From positions 1 to 64,000 of the forward strand of contig JAUIBW010000009.1 in assembly GCA_030427585.1 (NCBI GenBank): DNA of 64,000 nucleotides, given 5' to 3'. This stretch comes from Bacteroidia bacterium (lineage in GTDB: Bacteria > Bacteroidota > Bacteroidia > Flavobacteriales > Flavobacteriaceae). The notes under the pieces were generated by a model that saw nothing but the letters and a program-made list of their open reading frames with translations, was not told the origin of the DNA and searched no databases. Position 1 is the first letter of the stretch; each line of letters opens with the position of its first letter. The position numbers were made by a program, and so were the translations under genes. Shown in pieces: positions 52,969-61,958 of this stretch.

Positions 52969-55900
52969 ATGAAAAATCTCTCGAAGATTATTACACTGTT
53001 TTTATTGTATTGGCTTCCAAACATAAATTATGGTCAGCTACCTGCAAAAATGATTCAATCTCCCGATGTTTCCGATTCTCATATCTGTTTTACTTATGCA
53101 GATGATTTATGGATTGTAAATAAGCGAGGAGGCACTGCACATCGTTTAACCACTAAGCCGGGTCGGGAAACAATGGGAAAATTTTCTCCAGATGGAAAAT
53201 CTATTGCGTTTAATGCTAATTATGATGGCAACCATGATATATATATAATCCCGGTAACTGGAGGTATTCCTAAACGAATTACAACTCACGGAATGTCTGA
53301 CAATATTAAGGCATGGACCAAAGACGGAAAATTTTTAATCTACACCTCTAGAATGGAAAGTGGTAAACAACGTTTTTCTAAAGCATTTAAAATATCTGTT
53401 AACGGTGGATTACCAATAAGAATACCAATAAGCAAAGTCGAAGAATTAGATCTGCATGTAAACGGCGATCTTATTGCTATGACAGATAAATCAAGACTTA
53501 ACAGAAACTGGAAACGATATCGAGGAGGAATGGCATCTGATATTTATCTTTTTAACCTTAAAACCTTAACATCTGAAAACATTACCAATAACGATAGTAA
53601 TGATGAACTACCCATGTGGAATAATGATGACCTTTATTATCTTTCGGATAAAGACACTTCAAAAAAGTTTAATATCTGGAAATATAATTTACAATCAAAA
53701 CAACATGAGCAAATTACATCTTTTAAAGAATTTGATATTGAACGCCCGTCTATAGGAAAATCTGAAATCGTTTTTGAAGCTGGAGGAGCACTATATCTTT
53801 TGGATATAGCAACAAAAACAACAAAAGAAATATCTATAAGTGCTATAGGGGATTTTATAGGGTTAAAACCTCAGGTAAAGAAAGCAGAAAAATATATTCA
53901 TAGTGTAGGTATTGCACCAGATGGCAACAGAATTATTGTAGGTGCTAGAGGAGATATCTTTTCTGTACCTAAAAAAGATGGAATTACTAAAAACCTAACA
54001 CGCACAAGTGGTATTGCAGAGCGTTATCCCAGTTGGTCACCAGATGGAAGATATATTGCATATTGGAGTGATAAAACAGGCGAATATGAATTAATAGTGA
54101 GAGATCTTAAAAATAATTCAGAGAAACAAATCTCAAAGCAAGGTCCGGGATTTAGATACCAACTATTCTGGTCTCCTGATAGTAAAAAGTTAATTTTTGT
54201 AGATCAGGAAATGCATATAAAAATGGCAAATATTACTAATAACACAATTATCAAAATAGATCAGGAAATACAATTGTTTCAAGGGAGGCTATCTGGTTTT
54301 TCTGTGAGTTGGTCAAATGACAGTAAATATATTACCTATGCAAATTCTCACGAAAATGGAAATCAACATATCATTATTTATGATATAGATAAAAAGAAAA
54401 AACACATTATCACTTCTGCTTTTTATGATGATGGTAGCCCTGTTTTTTCTGTCGATAATAAGTATGTCTATTGTACAACGAATAGAAATTTTGACCCAGT
54501 GTATAGTGATTATGATAATAGCTGGGCATACCCTAATGCTACCAAAATAGGAATCATTCCGCTTACAAAAGATGCAGTACATCCTATTGAATTAAAAAAT
54601 GATAAAGTTACCATAAATGAAGGTGACGATAAGAAAGTAGGTACCAAAGACAAGAAGAAAGAAGAAGAAAAGGAAGACCAAAAGATAAAACCAATACGTA
54701 TAGATTTTGATGATATAGAATCCAGAATGATTATTTTACCTGTAGAACTAGGAAATACAGGAGGAATAAGTGCCGCCAAGGGTAAAGTCATTTTCTTGAA
54801 ACACCCCAGAACAGGATCAAAAGATGAAAAATCAGTTTTAAAATATTATGATTTTGAAGAAGATGAAGAAAATACAATCCTAGAAAATGTAGATGATTAT
54901 AAACTTTCGTTTGATAACAATAGTATTTTGGTGTTTAGCGAGGAAAAAATGGGCATTATAGAAGTTGCAAAAGATCAATCTCTAGAAGATCATATAGACA
55001 CCTCTAAAATGGAAATGACCGTTAACCCGAAAGAAGAATGGCGACAAATCTTTACCGATATATGGCGTTTAGAAAGAGATTTTTTCTATGATAAAAATCT
55101 ACACGGGTTGGATTGGGAAGCTATGAAAAAGAAATATGAACCATTGATCGAATATGCAGCAAGTAGAAATGACCTAAACAAAATAACCGGAGCATTAATT
55201 GCAGAACTAAATGCTTCTCATACCTATAGAGGTGGAGGAGATGTAGAATCAAGTGCCAACAAAACTACGGGTTATCTTGGTGTTGACTGGGAAATGGATC
55301 AGGGAAAATACAGAATAAAAAAGATCATTACACCAGCTCCTTGGGATACAGAGGTTAAATCCCCTCTTAGAAAACCGGGAGTAGTTGTTGAAGAAGGTGA
55401 TTATATATTGCGTATTAACGGAATAGAATTGACAGAATATGCAGATCCTTATGTAGCATTAGAAGGAAAAGCAAATGAAACAATAGAAATTACAGTTAGC
55501 AAAACTCCTGATGGCAAAAATAGCAAGCAATATCTTGTACAGCCCATAAAAAGTGAAGCTAGGTTGAGAAATCTTGCCTGGATTGAAGAAATGCGGAAAT
55601 ATGTAGATGAAAAATCAGGAGGAAGAATAGGATATATTTATGTGCCAAGTACAGGAATAGATGGGCAAGAAGAATTGGTTAGAATGTTTTATGCTCAACA
55701 CCATAAAGATGGATTAATCATTGATGAGAGATTTAATAATGGAGGGCAAATACCAGATAGATTTGTAGAATTGTTAAACAGACCATTATTAAGTTATTAT
55801 AAAGTAAGGGAAGGAAAAGATTGGGCTTGGCCTCCAAGAGGGCATTATGGTCCTAAAGCTATGCTTATCAATGGATGGAGTGGTAGTGGAGGTGATGCTT

Positions 55901-56229
55901 TTCCCGATTATTTCAAGAAAAGAAAAATAGGACCGCTTATTGGTACAAGAACTTGGGGAGGACTAATAGGAATTTCGGGATCACCAGAATTAATAGACGG
56001 TGGATATGTAACAGTACCTACATTTAGAATGTATAATCCCGATGGAACCTGGTTTGCAGAAGGACATGGTGTAGAACCAGATATCCATGTTCCAGAAAAT
56101 CCAGGAAAAGATGCTCAAGGTATAGATGTGCAACTGGATCGAGCTATTAGTGAAGTACTGAAAACACTTAAAGAAAATGACAAAAATCCAAAAATCAAAG
56201 TGCCTGCTGCAGAAGATCGTTCTAAGTAA
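52969..56229 (+). CDS. Tricorn-type secreted protease (S41 family)
   Basis: The 1086-residue protein has a signal peptide (IITLFLLYWLPNINYGQ), followed by two beta-propeller regions of TolB/WD40-like blades (about 25-345 and 350-570; FSPDGKSIAFNANYDGNHDIYIIPVTGG, WSPDGRYIAYWSDKTGEYEL). A charged linker (about 555-570) leads to the C1 region, a PDZ domain (about 770-860) and the S41-like core with GWSGSGGDAFPDYFKKRKIGPLIGTRTWGGLIG, the nucleophile Ser being in the GSGGDAF loop. Tricorn-type proteases degrade peptides of 6-12 residues. In this group the protein is exported and may act in the periplasm. It is flanked by two DUF3078 genes. Confidence 0.92.
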   Translation: MKNLSKIITLFLLYWLPNINYGQLPAKMIQSPDVSDSHICFTYADDLWIVNKRGGTAHRLTTKPGRETMGKFSPDGKSIAFNANYDGNHDIYIIPVTGGIPKRITTHGMSDNIKAWTKDGKFLIYTSRMESGKQRFSKAFKISVNGGLPIRIPISKVEELDLHVNGDLIAMTDKSRLNRNWKRYRGGMASDIYLFNLKTLTSENITNNDSNDELPMWNNDDLYYLSDKDTSKKFNIWKYNLQSKQHEQITSFKEFDIERPSIGKSEIVFEAGGALYLLDIATKTTKEISISAIGDFIGLKPQVKKAEKYIHSVGIAPDGNRIIVGARGDIFSVPKKDGITKNLTRTSGIAERYPSWSPDGRYIAYWSDKTGEYELIVRDLKNNSEKQISKQGPGFRYQLFWSPDSKKLIFVDQEMHIKMANITNNTIIKIDQEIQLFQGRLSGFSVSWSNDSKYITYANSHENGNQHIIIYDIDKKKKHIITSAFYDDGSPVFSVDNKYVYCTTNRNFDPVYSDYDNSWAYPNATKIGIIPLTKDAVHPIELKNDKVTINEGDDKKVGTKDKKKEEEKEDQKIKPIRIDFDDIESRMIILPVELGNTGGISAAKGKVIFLKHPRTGSKDEKSVLKYYDFEEDEENTILENVDDYKLSFDNNSILVFSEEKMGIIEVAKDQSLEDHIDTSKMEMTVNPKEEWRQIFTDIWRLERDFFYDKNLHGLDWEAMKKKYEPLIEYAASRNDLNKITGALIAELNASHTYRGGGDVESSANKTTGYLGVDWEMDQGKYRIKKIITPAPWDTEVKSPLRKPGVVVEEGDYILRINGIELTEYADPYVALEGKANETIEITVSKTPDGKNSKQYLVQPIKSEARLRNLAWIEEMRKYVDEKSGGRIGYIYVPSTGIDGQEELVRMFYAQHHKDGLIIDERFNNGGQIPDRFVELLNRPLLSYYKVREGKDWAWPPRGHYGPKAMLINGWSGSGGDAFPDYFKKRKIGPLIGTRTWGGLIGISGSPELIDGGYVTVPTFRMYNPDGTWFAEGHGVEPDIHVPENPGKDAQGIDVQLDRAISEVLKTLKENDKNPKIKVPAAEDRSK

Positions 56230-56254
56230 TTTGTTTGTAAAATAGATATATAAT

Positions 56255-56287
56255 AAAAGCGAGAGGATATTCTTTCCTCTCGCTTTT
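56255..56287 (+). terminator. Terminator of the tricorn gene
   Basis: AAAAGCGAGAGGA (56255-56267) and TCCTCTCGCTTTT (56275-56287) pair perfectly, 25 bases beyond the stop. Confidence 0.85.
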
Positions 56288-56355
56288 ACTTTTTATAAGA
56301 TATGTAGTATCAAAAATGTGTTTGATAAATTAAGGTATATTCGTAATACTGTATT

Positions 56356-56433
56356 ATACCAGTTCTGATTTAAATTTACTCATAAGAAAAATGATGCGGT
56401 TTTATTGAGTAAATTTAGATTGGAAATGGTATT
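56356..56433. repeat. Imperfect 78-base hairpin element
   Basis: The core arms AAATTTACTCA (56372-56382) and TGAGTAAATTT (56406-56416) are perfect complements, and the outer parts (ATACCAGTTCTGATT and its imperfect complement to 56433) continue the stem. A related left-arm copy lies at 52713-52741. Confidence 0.65.
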
Positions 56434-56448
56434 ATTATATGATTTGCT

Positions 56449-56892
56449 ATGGAAAAATTAGAACTGATTAAAGCACAAGAATCGGATAAGGATTTCTTAT
56501 TCAAATTAAGAAAAGCGACAATGGTCGAGCACTTAGAAAAAATGGGAATTTTTTTATCTGATGAAGAGCATTTATCTAGAATAAATTTTCAATTTGATAG
56601 TGCTTATATATTATTAAAATCAAACCAAAAAGCAGGAGTATTGAAGTATATTGAAACAGAACATTCAATAGAAATACTACAAATACTAGTGTTACCCAAA
56701 TATCAAAGTTATGGAATAAGTAAGAGTGTGATTAAAGACCTAATAGAAACTGCTAAAACTTCAAATAAAAATATAACCCTAAAAGTACTAAAAGAAAACC
56801 CAGCTAGATATTTATACGAACGTATAGGTTTTAATACTGTTGATGAGGATAAATATGAATTTCATATGCAATTAGTACCTAATAAAACATAA
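56449..56892 (+). CDS. GNAT-family acetyltransferase
   Basis: The 147-residue protein has a weak GNAT pattern: LLKSNQKAGVLKYIETEHSIEILQILVLPKYQSYGISKSVIKDLIETAK, containing the acetyl-CoA loop (QSYGISKSV, a variant of R/QxxGxG/A), then LKVLKENPARYLYERIGFNTVDED. There are no other domains. It is monocistronic with a terminator at 56916-56950. The acceptor is unknown. Confidence 0.75.
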   Translation: MEKLELIKAQESDKDFLFKLRKATMVEHLEKMGIFLSDEEHLSRINFQFDSAYILLKSNQKAGVLKYIETEHSIEILQILVLPKYQSYGISKSVIKDLIETAKTSNKNITLKVLKENPARYLYERIGFNTVDEDKYEFHMQLVPNKT

Positions 56893-56915
56893 AAATAGAT
56901 AGTAAGCTCAGTAAA

Positions 56916-56950
56916 AAAAAGCATCTTTTATACAATAAAAGATGCTTTTT
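56916..56950. terminator. Bidirectional terminator
   Basis: AAAAAGCATCTTTTA (56916-56930) and TAAAAGATGCTTTTT (56936-56950) form a perfect 15-base stem between convergent GNAT and DUF3078 genes. Confidence 0.85.
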
Positions 56951-56972
56951 TAGGGATTATATTTTCTTGTTT

Positions 56973-57923
56973 CTAAAACCCATAATTTACACCTAAACCA
57001 AATACTTCTCTAATCTGAAAAGCTCCAACAGCATTATCATCATAAATGGCCTGAAAGGTTAGATTCGTAGATAGATATTTATTAATGGTCATCACGATAT
57101 TTGCGGTATAATCGATATCTACATTTTGTGGATCTTCTAAGTAGTTAGAATACAGATTTAAAATGTTTTCCATAGATACATTCTTCATAATTTCAAATTT
57201 GGCATACCCATTAAGTGCTGCACCAAACTCAAAACGAAATGTATCGTTTGCTTCTACTCCAAAGTACCCTCCGGCATCGTTAAAAGCATCTATTGCTGCC
57301 TGGTCATTACCTACATCTGTAAACATATCATGTACAAAAATAAATCGTGCTGTGGCAGGAGCGATATTAACTTTGAGGTTATCACTTTTTTTCCATAATA
57401 AGCCTGGGCCTAATTGTAAATATGCAGGAGAAAAAACACGAGTAGTTTCTGTTCTAATTTCTCTTGTGCCAATAACATTATTTGTATCATCTAATACGGG
57501 CTCTTCTCCATATACATAACCTTTATCAAACTGTGTTCTAAAGTTTAAGAAAAAAGAATAATACCATAATGATTCTTTGATTTGTCTACCCAATAATGAA
57601 TTTAATTCTAAACGATCATTGGTTTTACGTATAAACTCTTGATCTTTAAGCTTGGTAAGCCCATAATCTGCAAGAATTTTATTATCCCAAGTGAGTTTTT
57701 CTTTGCGGTAATTAAAATCATAAGAAAGAGAGAGATTTCCTGCAATATTAGATGTTCCTCCTCCAAGCCACTCTGCATTAAAAGCAGATTGATTTAATAA
57801 AAGACTAATGTTTCCTCCTCTGGTCCATCCTTCTTTAGGAGCTTCGTCTTTTTTTGTTTCTTCTTGTGCAAATAGAATAGTAGAACTAATTAGTAGAACT
57901 ACTGTTAGCAATGTTTTTTTCAT
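56973..57923 (-). CDS. DUF3078 outer-membrane-like protein (second copy)
   Basis: The 316-residue protein has a signal peptide (LLTVVLLISSTILFAQ) and the same DUF3078 body as 51573-52598: GNISLLLNQSAFNAEWLGGGTSNIAGNLSLSYDFNYR, LTWDNKILADYGLTKLKDQEF and a terminal GVNYGF. It lacks the helical stretch of the paralogue. It is the last gene of the leftward SUF-associated group. Confidence 0.82.
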   Translation of the reverse strand: MKKTLLTVVLLISSTILFAQEETKKDEAPKEGWTRGGNISLLLNQSAFNAEWLGGGTSNIAGNLSLSYDFNYRKEKLTWDNKILADYGLTKLKDQEFIRKTNDRLELNSLLGRQIKESLWYYSFFLNFRTQFDKGYVYGEEPVLDDTNNVIGTREIRTETTRVFSPAYLQLGPGLLWKKSDNLKVNIAPATARFIFVHDMFTDVGNDQAAIDAFNDAGGYFGVEANDTFRFEFGAALNGYAKFEIMKNVSMENILNLYSNYLEDPQNVDIDYTANIVMTINKYLSTNLTFQAIYDDNAVGAFQIREVFGLGVNYGF

Positions 57924-58107
57924 TTGATGATAGTTTTAAGGAATTTAATCAGGTTATTTTAAGGATTAAATAATTTATTATTCGGTACAAATAACCAGTG
58001 TAAATTTTTATGCTGGCAAATATATTTTAAGAAACGTTTTTTGCTTTAAAAGTATGTTAGTAGACCATTATTTTTCGACAAAAAACAACATTAACAGATA
58101 AAAGGAT

Positions 58108-58617
58108 TTATTTTCTTTTGTACAGAGGAACAGAAGAACATGCCTCTCCATACATAATACTCTTGGCAACAGGTTGTAATTTTTGGATTAAATTGACATA
58201 AGCTCCATTAGGAACAGGTTTGTTTGTACATCCTTTTATAATAATAAGCTTGTTTTGATATTCTGAGATATCAATAGTATTTATAATCTCTGCATAGAGT
58301 ATAGTTTCGAGGGCTTCTAAAGATCCCACAGCTACCTTTTTTGCAAAAGGCTGTAATGCGCTTGTTAATAAAAGATATGCCCATCCGGGGATAATAGCAT
58401 CTGTAGAACAAGTTAAGGCAACATAGGTATCTTGATATTGACTCCAATCATGATCTAAAACAAGTTTTCTAAAGTCTTTTTCACGTAAAATTAACTCTTC
58501 AAAAAGCCAGTCTTTGATATCAAAAAGAATACGGTTGCCTTTAGGATAATACTCTTCTAAATCAAAAGTGATGAGATTTTTATTATTTGCAACTCTATTT
58601 ATAATTTCATCGGCCAT
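58108..58617 (-). CDS. DUF2480 family protein
   Basis: The 169-residue soluble protein is close to DUF2480 of Bacteroidota: FDLEEYYPKGNRILFDIKDWLFEELILREKDFR at the start, then STDAIIPGWAYLLLTSALQPFAKKVAVGS, and a GCTNKPVPNGAY loop near residue 135. There are Cys residues (ALTCSTDAI, KGCTNK, GEACSS) that could bind a metal or cluster. It belongs to a leftward run with SUF genes, 18 bases after the thioesterase gene. The function is unknown. Confidence 0.8.
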   Translation of the reverse strand: MADEIINRVANNKNLITFDLEEYYPKGNRILFDIKDWLFEELILREKDFRKLVLDHDWSQYQDTYVALTCSTDAIIPGWAYLLLTSALQPFAKKVAVGSLEALETILYAEIINTIDISEYQNKLIIIKGCTNKPVPNGAYVNLIQKLQPVAKSIMYGEACSSVPLYKRK

Positions 58618-58635
58618 TGTATCGTTTATTGTTTG

Positions 58636-59073
58636 TTATTTATACCCTATTTTTTCTGAGAGCCCTATCTTGCTTTTTGCAAAATTTCCGGTTCCAAATG
58701 CAACTTCTTTACCGTTTTCATTGTATAGTATGGATTCTGCAACAAACAGGTTTTTGGATTTAAATTTTATTTTTCCCACTGCTATAATTATCCCCTTATC
58801 GACGGGTCGTATTAGATTAATATTAAAAGAAGTAGTGAGAACAAAAACATCTTTTACAATAGAATTTACTGCAAAAAAAGCGGCATCATCAAGTAGTTTA
58901 AAATATACAGAACCATGTATTGCTCCTAATGCATGAAAATACTTCTCCGAAATTTTAAGTTCAATTTGCGCTAACCCTTCAGAAATTTTAACTGTGGTGG
59001 TATCATAGAGTGCAGTATTAATATTGGCCTGCAAATACATTCTTTCTAATTTATTATAATGATCAGGATTCAT
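58636..59073 (-). CDS. PaaI-type hotdog-fold thioesterase
   Basis: The 145-residue protein shows the hotdog pattern: KYFHALGAIHGSVYFKLLDDAAFFAVNSIV with the catalytic-region HGSV (about 50) and a strand TTSFNINLIRPVDKGIIIAVGKI. Members hydrolyse acyl-CoA or other thioesters. The gene lies between a DUF59 gene and DUF2480 in one run. The substrate is unknown. Confidence 0.82.
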   Translation of the reverse strand: MNPDHYNKLERMYLQANINTALYDTTTVKISEGLAQIELKISEKYFHALGAIHGSVYFKLLDDAAFFAVNSIVKDVFVLTTSFNINLIRPVDKGIIIAVGKIKFKSKNLFVAESILYNENGKEVAFGTGNFAKSKIGLSEKIGYK

Positions 59074-59121
59074 TTTCCTTATTTGTTTTAGAAAGTTATT
59101 TCAAAATGATTCCATTACCAG

Positions 59122-59445
59122 TTACAGCATGCCCAGTTCTAATTTTGCTTCTTCGCTCATCAAATCTTGTGACCATGGGGGATCAAAAGTAAGTTCCATT
59201 TCTACATCGTTTACTGCATCAAGAGACTTTACTTTTTCTCGAATCTCTTCAGGAAGAGACTCTGCGACCGGACAGTTGGGGGAAGTAAGTGTCATTAGGA
59301 TTTTTACATCATAATCCTCATTAACAAAGACATCATAGATTAATCCTAGTTCATATATATCAACCGGAATTTCGGGATCATAAATAGTTTTTAGTACTCT
59401 TACAATCTTTTCTCCTAAATCATTTGTATCTATAGTTTCACTCAT
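59122..59445 (-). CDS. DUF59 iron-sulfur assembly protein (SufT-like)
   Basis: From ATG 59445 the protein has 107 residues. It is a single DUF59/MIP18 domain: IVRVLKTIYDPEIPVDIYELGLIYDV, ILMTLTSPNCPVAESLPEEIREKV with the conserved Cys, and DPPWSQDLMSEEAKLELGML. Such proteins help to mature or transfer Fe-S clusters. A longer frame exists but its first 14 residues have no family match. It lies directly after sufE. Confidence 0.85.
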   Translation of the reverse strand: MSETIDTNDLGEKIVRVLKTIYDPEIPVDIYELGLIYDVFVNEDYDVKILMTLTSPNCPVAESLPEEIREKVKSLDAVNDVEMELTFDPPWSQDLMSEEAKLELGML

Positions 59446-59495
59446 TTTTCTAGTTTTAATATTACTTTGACAAGCATTGTACGACAAAAATTGAT

Positions 59496-59918
59496 TTAAT
59501 TCAATTGTGTTTGATAAGCAATAGCATACATTTTTAACTGTTTAATCATACTTACCAAACCATTGGCACGTGTTGGCGATAAATGCTCTTTTAAGCCAAT
59601 TTCATCGATAAAATCGGTATCAGCTTCAATAATAGCCGAAGGATGTTGCCCAGAAAAAACACGTATCAATATTGCAATGATACCTTTGGTAATAATGGCA
59701 TCGCTATCTGCAGTAAATTCAACTTTGTCATTTTTCATTTCGGCATGTACCCACACTTTACTCTGGCATCCTTTTATGATATTGTCGTCTGTTTTATATT
59801 TTTCTTCGATAAGAGGTAGTGATTTTCCTAACTCAATCATATATTCATATCGTTGCATCCAATCATCAAACATGCTAAATTCGTCAACAATTTCTTCCTG
59901 AATTTCTTGTATTGTCAT
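59496..59918 (-). CDS. sufE: Cysteine desulfuration protein SufE
   Basis: From ATG 59918 (MTIQEIQEEIVDEFSMFDDW) the protein has 140 residues. The active-site motif IKGCQSKVWV holds the Cys at about residue 51 that accepts the persulfide from SufS. The C-terminal part ends SPTRANGLVSMIKQLKMYA. It overlaps the 3' end of the DUF4377 gene if the longer frame were used, which argues for the start chosen here. sufS is three genes upstream on the same strand. Confidence 0.92.
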   Translation of the reverse strand: MTIQEIQEEIVDEFSMFDDWMQRYEYMIELGKSLPLIEEKYKTDDNIIKGCQSKVWVHAEMKNDKVEFTADSDAIITKGIIAILIRVFSGQHPSAIIEADTDFIDEIGLKEHLSPTRANGLVSMIKQLKMYAIAYQTQLN

Positions 59919-59958
59919 TACGTACAAATTTTCAACAAAAATACAACAAGAATAATTG

Positions 59959-60669
59959 CTATTCAATACTTTCTGCCAATGATAGCATAGTATTAACTAA
60001 TTCTTGTATTTCTTGGGGAGGATATCCATGATCAAAACCATTCGAGACAAAAGTTTTGGTAGAAGAAACGATTTTTAGCTGTGCATGAGGAGCGCCATCG
60101 AAGAGTCTTTTTTCTGTAGGTGCTTTTAAATCACATATTTTATCAATATCTATAGTTTTGAGGAGTGAAGTAATAGTAGCCCAATCTTTTTTTGAGTATT
60201 TTTCCGAGACACTATTCTCTAAGTTTCTATCGATAGTTTTTTCAATACGGTCTTTATTAATTTTGATTTGAAAAAAAGAACCTCTAGAGAGTGCTTGATA
60301 TTCGATATCGACTATGTTGCCCTGAGGTTTTTTATGCTTTGCAGGGATGTTTTGAGCTACAGATTGATTCTTTTCTTTTGATATTATTTTGACTAGACTA
60401 TAATGTAATGAAGAACCATCAGCCAGAGGGTTTTCTATTTTGGTAACAGTAACTACAATTTCATAATTATATCCTTCTTCATACTTGAAACCCTCAATTG
60501 TATCATAAAAATAAGTCCATTTATCGTTTGGATCTTCTTTATACAACATGCATTTTTGAGGACCAACACCAACACAATCTACCAAAGTATTTGCTATAAA
60601 TACACGTTTAGTTTCCTTACATGAAGAAAACAAAATAGCGATACCCAATAAGAAAAAAAACTTATTCAT
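59959..60669 (-). CDS. DUF4377 lipoprotein
   Basis: The 236-residue protein has a lipoprotein signal (LLGIAILFSSCKET). The N-terminal half matches the DUF4377 pattern: VDCVGVGPQKCMLYKEDPNDKWTYFYDTIEGFKYEEGYNYEIVVTVTKIENPLADGSSLHYSLVKII. Beyond about residue 120 there is a second region (WATITSLLKTIDIDKICDLKAPTEKRLFDGAPHAQLKI) that I do not recognise. It sits between sufE and a beta-helix lipoprotein, in a place normally held by SUF genes. The function is unknown. Confidence 0.75.
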   Translation of the reverse strand: MNKFFFLLGIAILFSSCKETKRVFIANTLVDCVGVGPQKCMLYKEDPNDKWTYFYDTIEGFKYEEGYNYEIVVTVTKIENPLADGSSLHYSLVKIISKEKNQSVAQNIPAKHKKPQGNIVDIEYQALSRGSFFQIKINKDRIEKTIDRNLENSVSEKYSKKDWATITSLLKTIDIDKICDLKAPTEKRLFDGAPHAQLKIVSSTKTFVSNGFDHGYPPQEIQELVNTMLSLAESIE

Positions 60670-60697
60670 ATTTTTACATTATACAATTATAAAACAA

Positions 60698-61816
60698 TCA
60701 TTCTGTAATAGTAGAGTTGGTAACTGTAATATTTGTATCTGCATGTGCAGAAATTCCGGGGTATGAAGGGTACCATGAACCACCAGTATTATTCTGGATA
60801 GTGGATGTATCAATAACAATATCTCCAGAATGGTCATTAGTAACAAAAAAGACAGCAGCACCAAAGTCATTGACTTCGTTCTCTTCTATGAGAGATCCAA
60901 GAAGAGAAAGAGTCATAGTGTTTCCATCATTATATATGGCTCCGCCACTTCCTCCTCCGGGAGTTCCCGGTTGAGCTGGGTTACCTCCATTCCCGACGGC
61001 TCTGTTATGAGAGAAAAGACTGTTAATAATAGTCCAGGATACTCCAATACTACTTATAGCACCACCATTTGATCCTGAGTTTCCATAGTTTTCTTTTCCT
61101 CCAAAAGTGCTATTTACAATAAATACGGGTTGATTATTATATTGACTAAATACCCGAATAGCTCCTCCGCCCACATCAGGGCCTATACTGATACAGGTAT
61201 TATTAAAAAATCTACAGTTCACAACTTTAAAACGACCACCTCGTACCCAAATTGCTCCTCCTCCATCATATTCTGTTTCATTTGTAGAATTTCCATTTGT
61301 AAAAGTGATGTTCTGAACTGTTAACGTAGGATTATCCTGATTTTGGCAATGATCGGTAGTCCATACCTGATCTGGATCACAGGTATTCATATAAAGTATT
61401 CTTGTTTGATTGTTGCCACTTAGGGTGATAAGACCACCGCCGTCGATTACAACATTAGGGTTAGCATTATTAAAAACTTTTGCGGGGGAACTAAGCGTTA
61501 TGGTTATAGGATTGGGACCACAATTAAAAACAATTTTACCTCCTTTGGCAACAGCATCAATAAACACCTGAGCAGTGCAACTTTCGGGAGTGCCGTCACC
61601 GATTACAATATCAGGATTAGAAACATTTTCTAAAGATGCCTGTGTTGGTATAGGGTAGGACCCATTAGGATTTCCTGCAGGAATTCCGTCAAATGGATCA
61701 CCAAGTGGATTATCGATTGTTACTATGTTATCATCGCTATTGTTACTGCAAGACCCTAAAAGAAATAATAAGGACAGGAAAACACAGTATTTTTGATAAA
61801 GGTGATTTATTCCCAT
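60698..61816 (-). CDS. Right-handed beta-helix lipoprotein
   Basis: From ATG 61816 the protein has 372 residues with a lipoprotein signal (FLSLLFLLGSCSNN). Its body is a run of short strand-turn repeats with Asn/Gly turns (NPNVVIDGGGLITLSGNNQTRILYM, GGGAIRVFSQYNN, GGAISSIGVSWTIINSLFSHNRAVG, GGAIYNDGNTMTLSLLGSLIEENEV), the form of right-handed parallel beta-helix and polymorphic outer-membrane-like proteins. No catalytic residues are clear. It lies between sufS and the DUF4377 gene on the same strand. Confidence 0.8.
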   Translation of the reverse strand: MGINHLYQKYCVFLSLLFLLGSCSNNSDDNIVTIDNPLGDPFDGIPAGNPNGSYPIPTQASLENVSNPDIVIGDGTPESCTAQVFIDAVAKGGKIVFNCGPNPITITLSSPAKVFNNANPNVVIDGGGLITLSGNNQTRILYMNTCDPDQVWTTDHCQNQDNPTLTVQNITFTNGNSTNETEYDGGGAIWVRGGRFKVVNCRFFNNTCISIGPDVGGGAIRVFSQYNNQPVFIVNSTFGGKENYGNSGSNGGAISSIGVSWTIINSLFSHNRAVGNGGNPAQPGTPGGGSGGAIYNDGNTMTLSLLGSLIEENEVNDFGAAVFFVTNDHSGDIVIDTSTIQNNTGGSWYPSYPGISAHADTNITVTNSTITE

Positions 61817-61958
61817 GGTTAATTGATCAGAGTTGGGTTCTAACACTGGGAACGGATTATTGTTATAATTATTGTTTGTTTAACACGAAACAACACAATG
61901 AATTAACAAGATTTTGTTTAATATACTAATACGTTTTACAAACTGAATTTTCAAGAAT

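Noticed and set aside
60679-60870. Minus-strand 63-residue Leu/Ile-rich frame
   Set aside because: It overlaps the beta-helix gene in another frame and has no protein-like structure.
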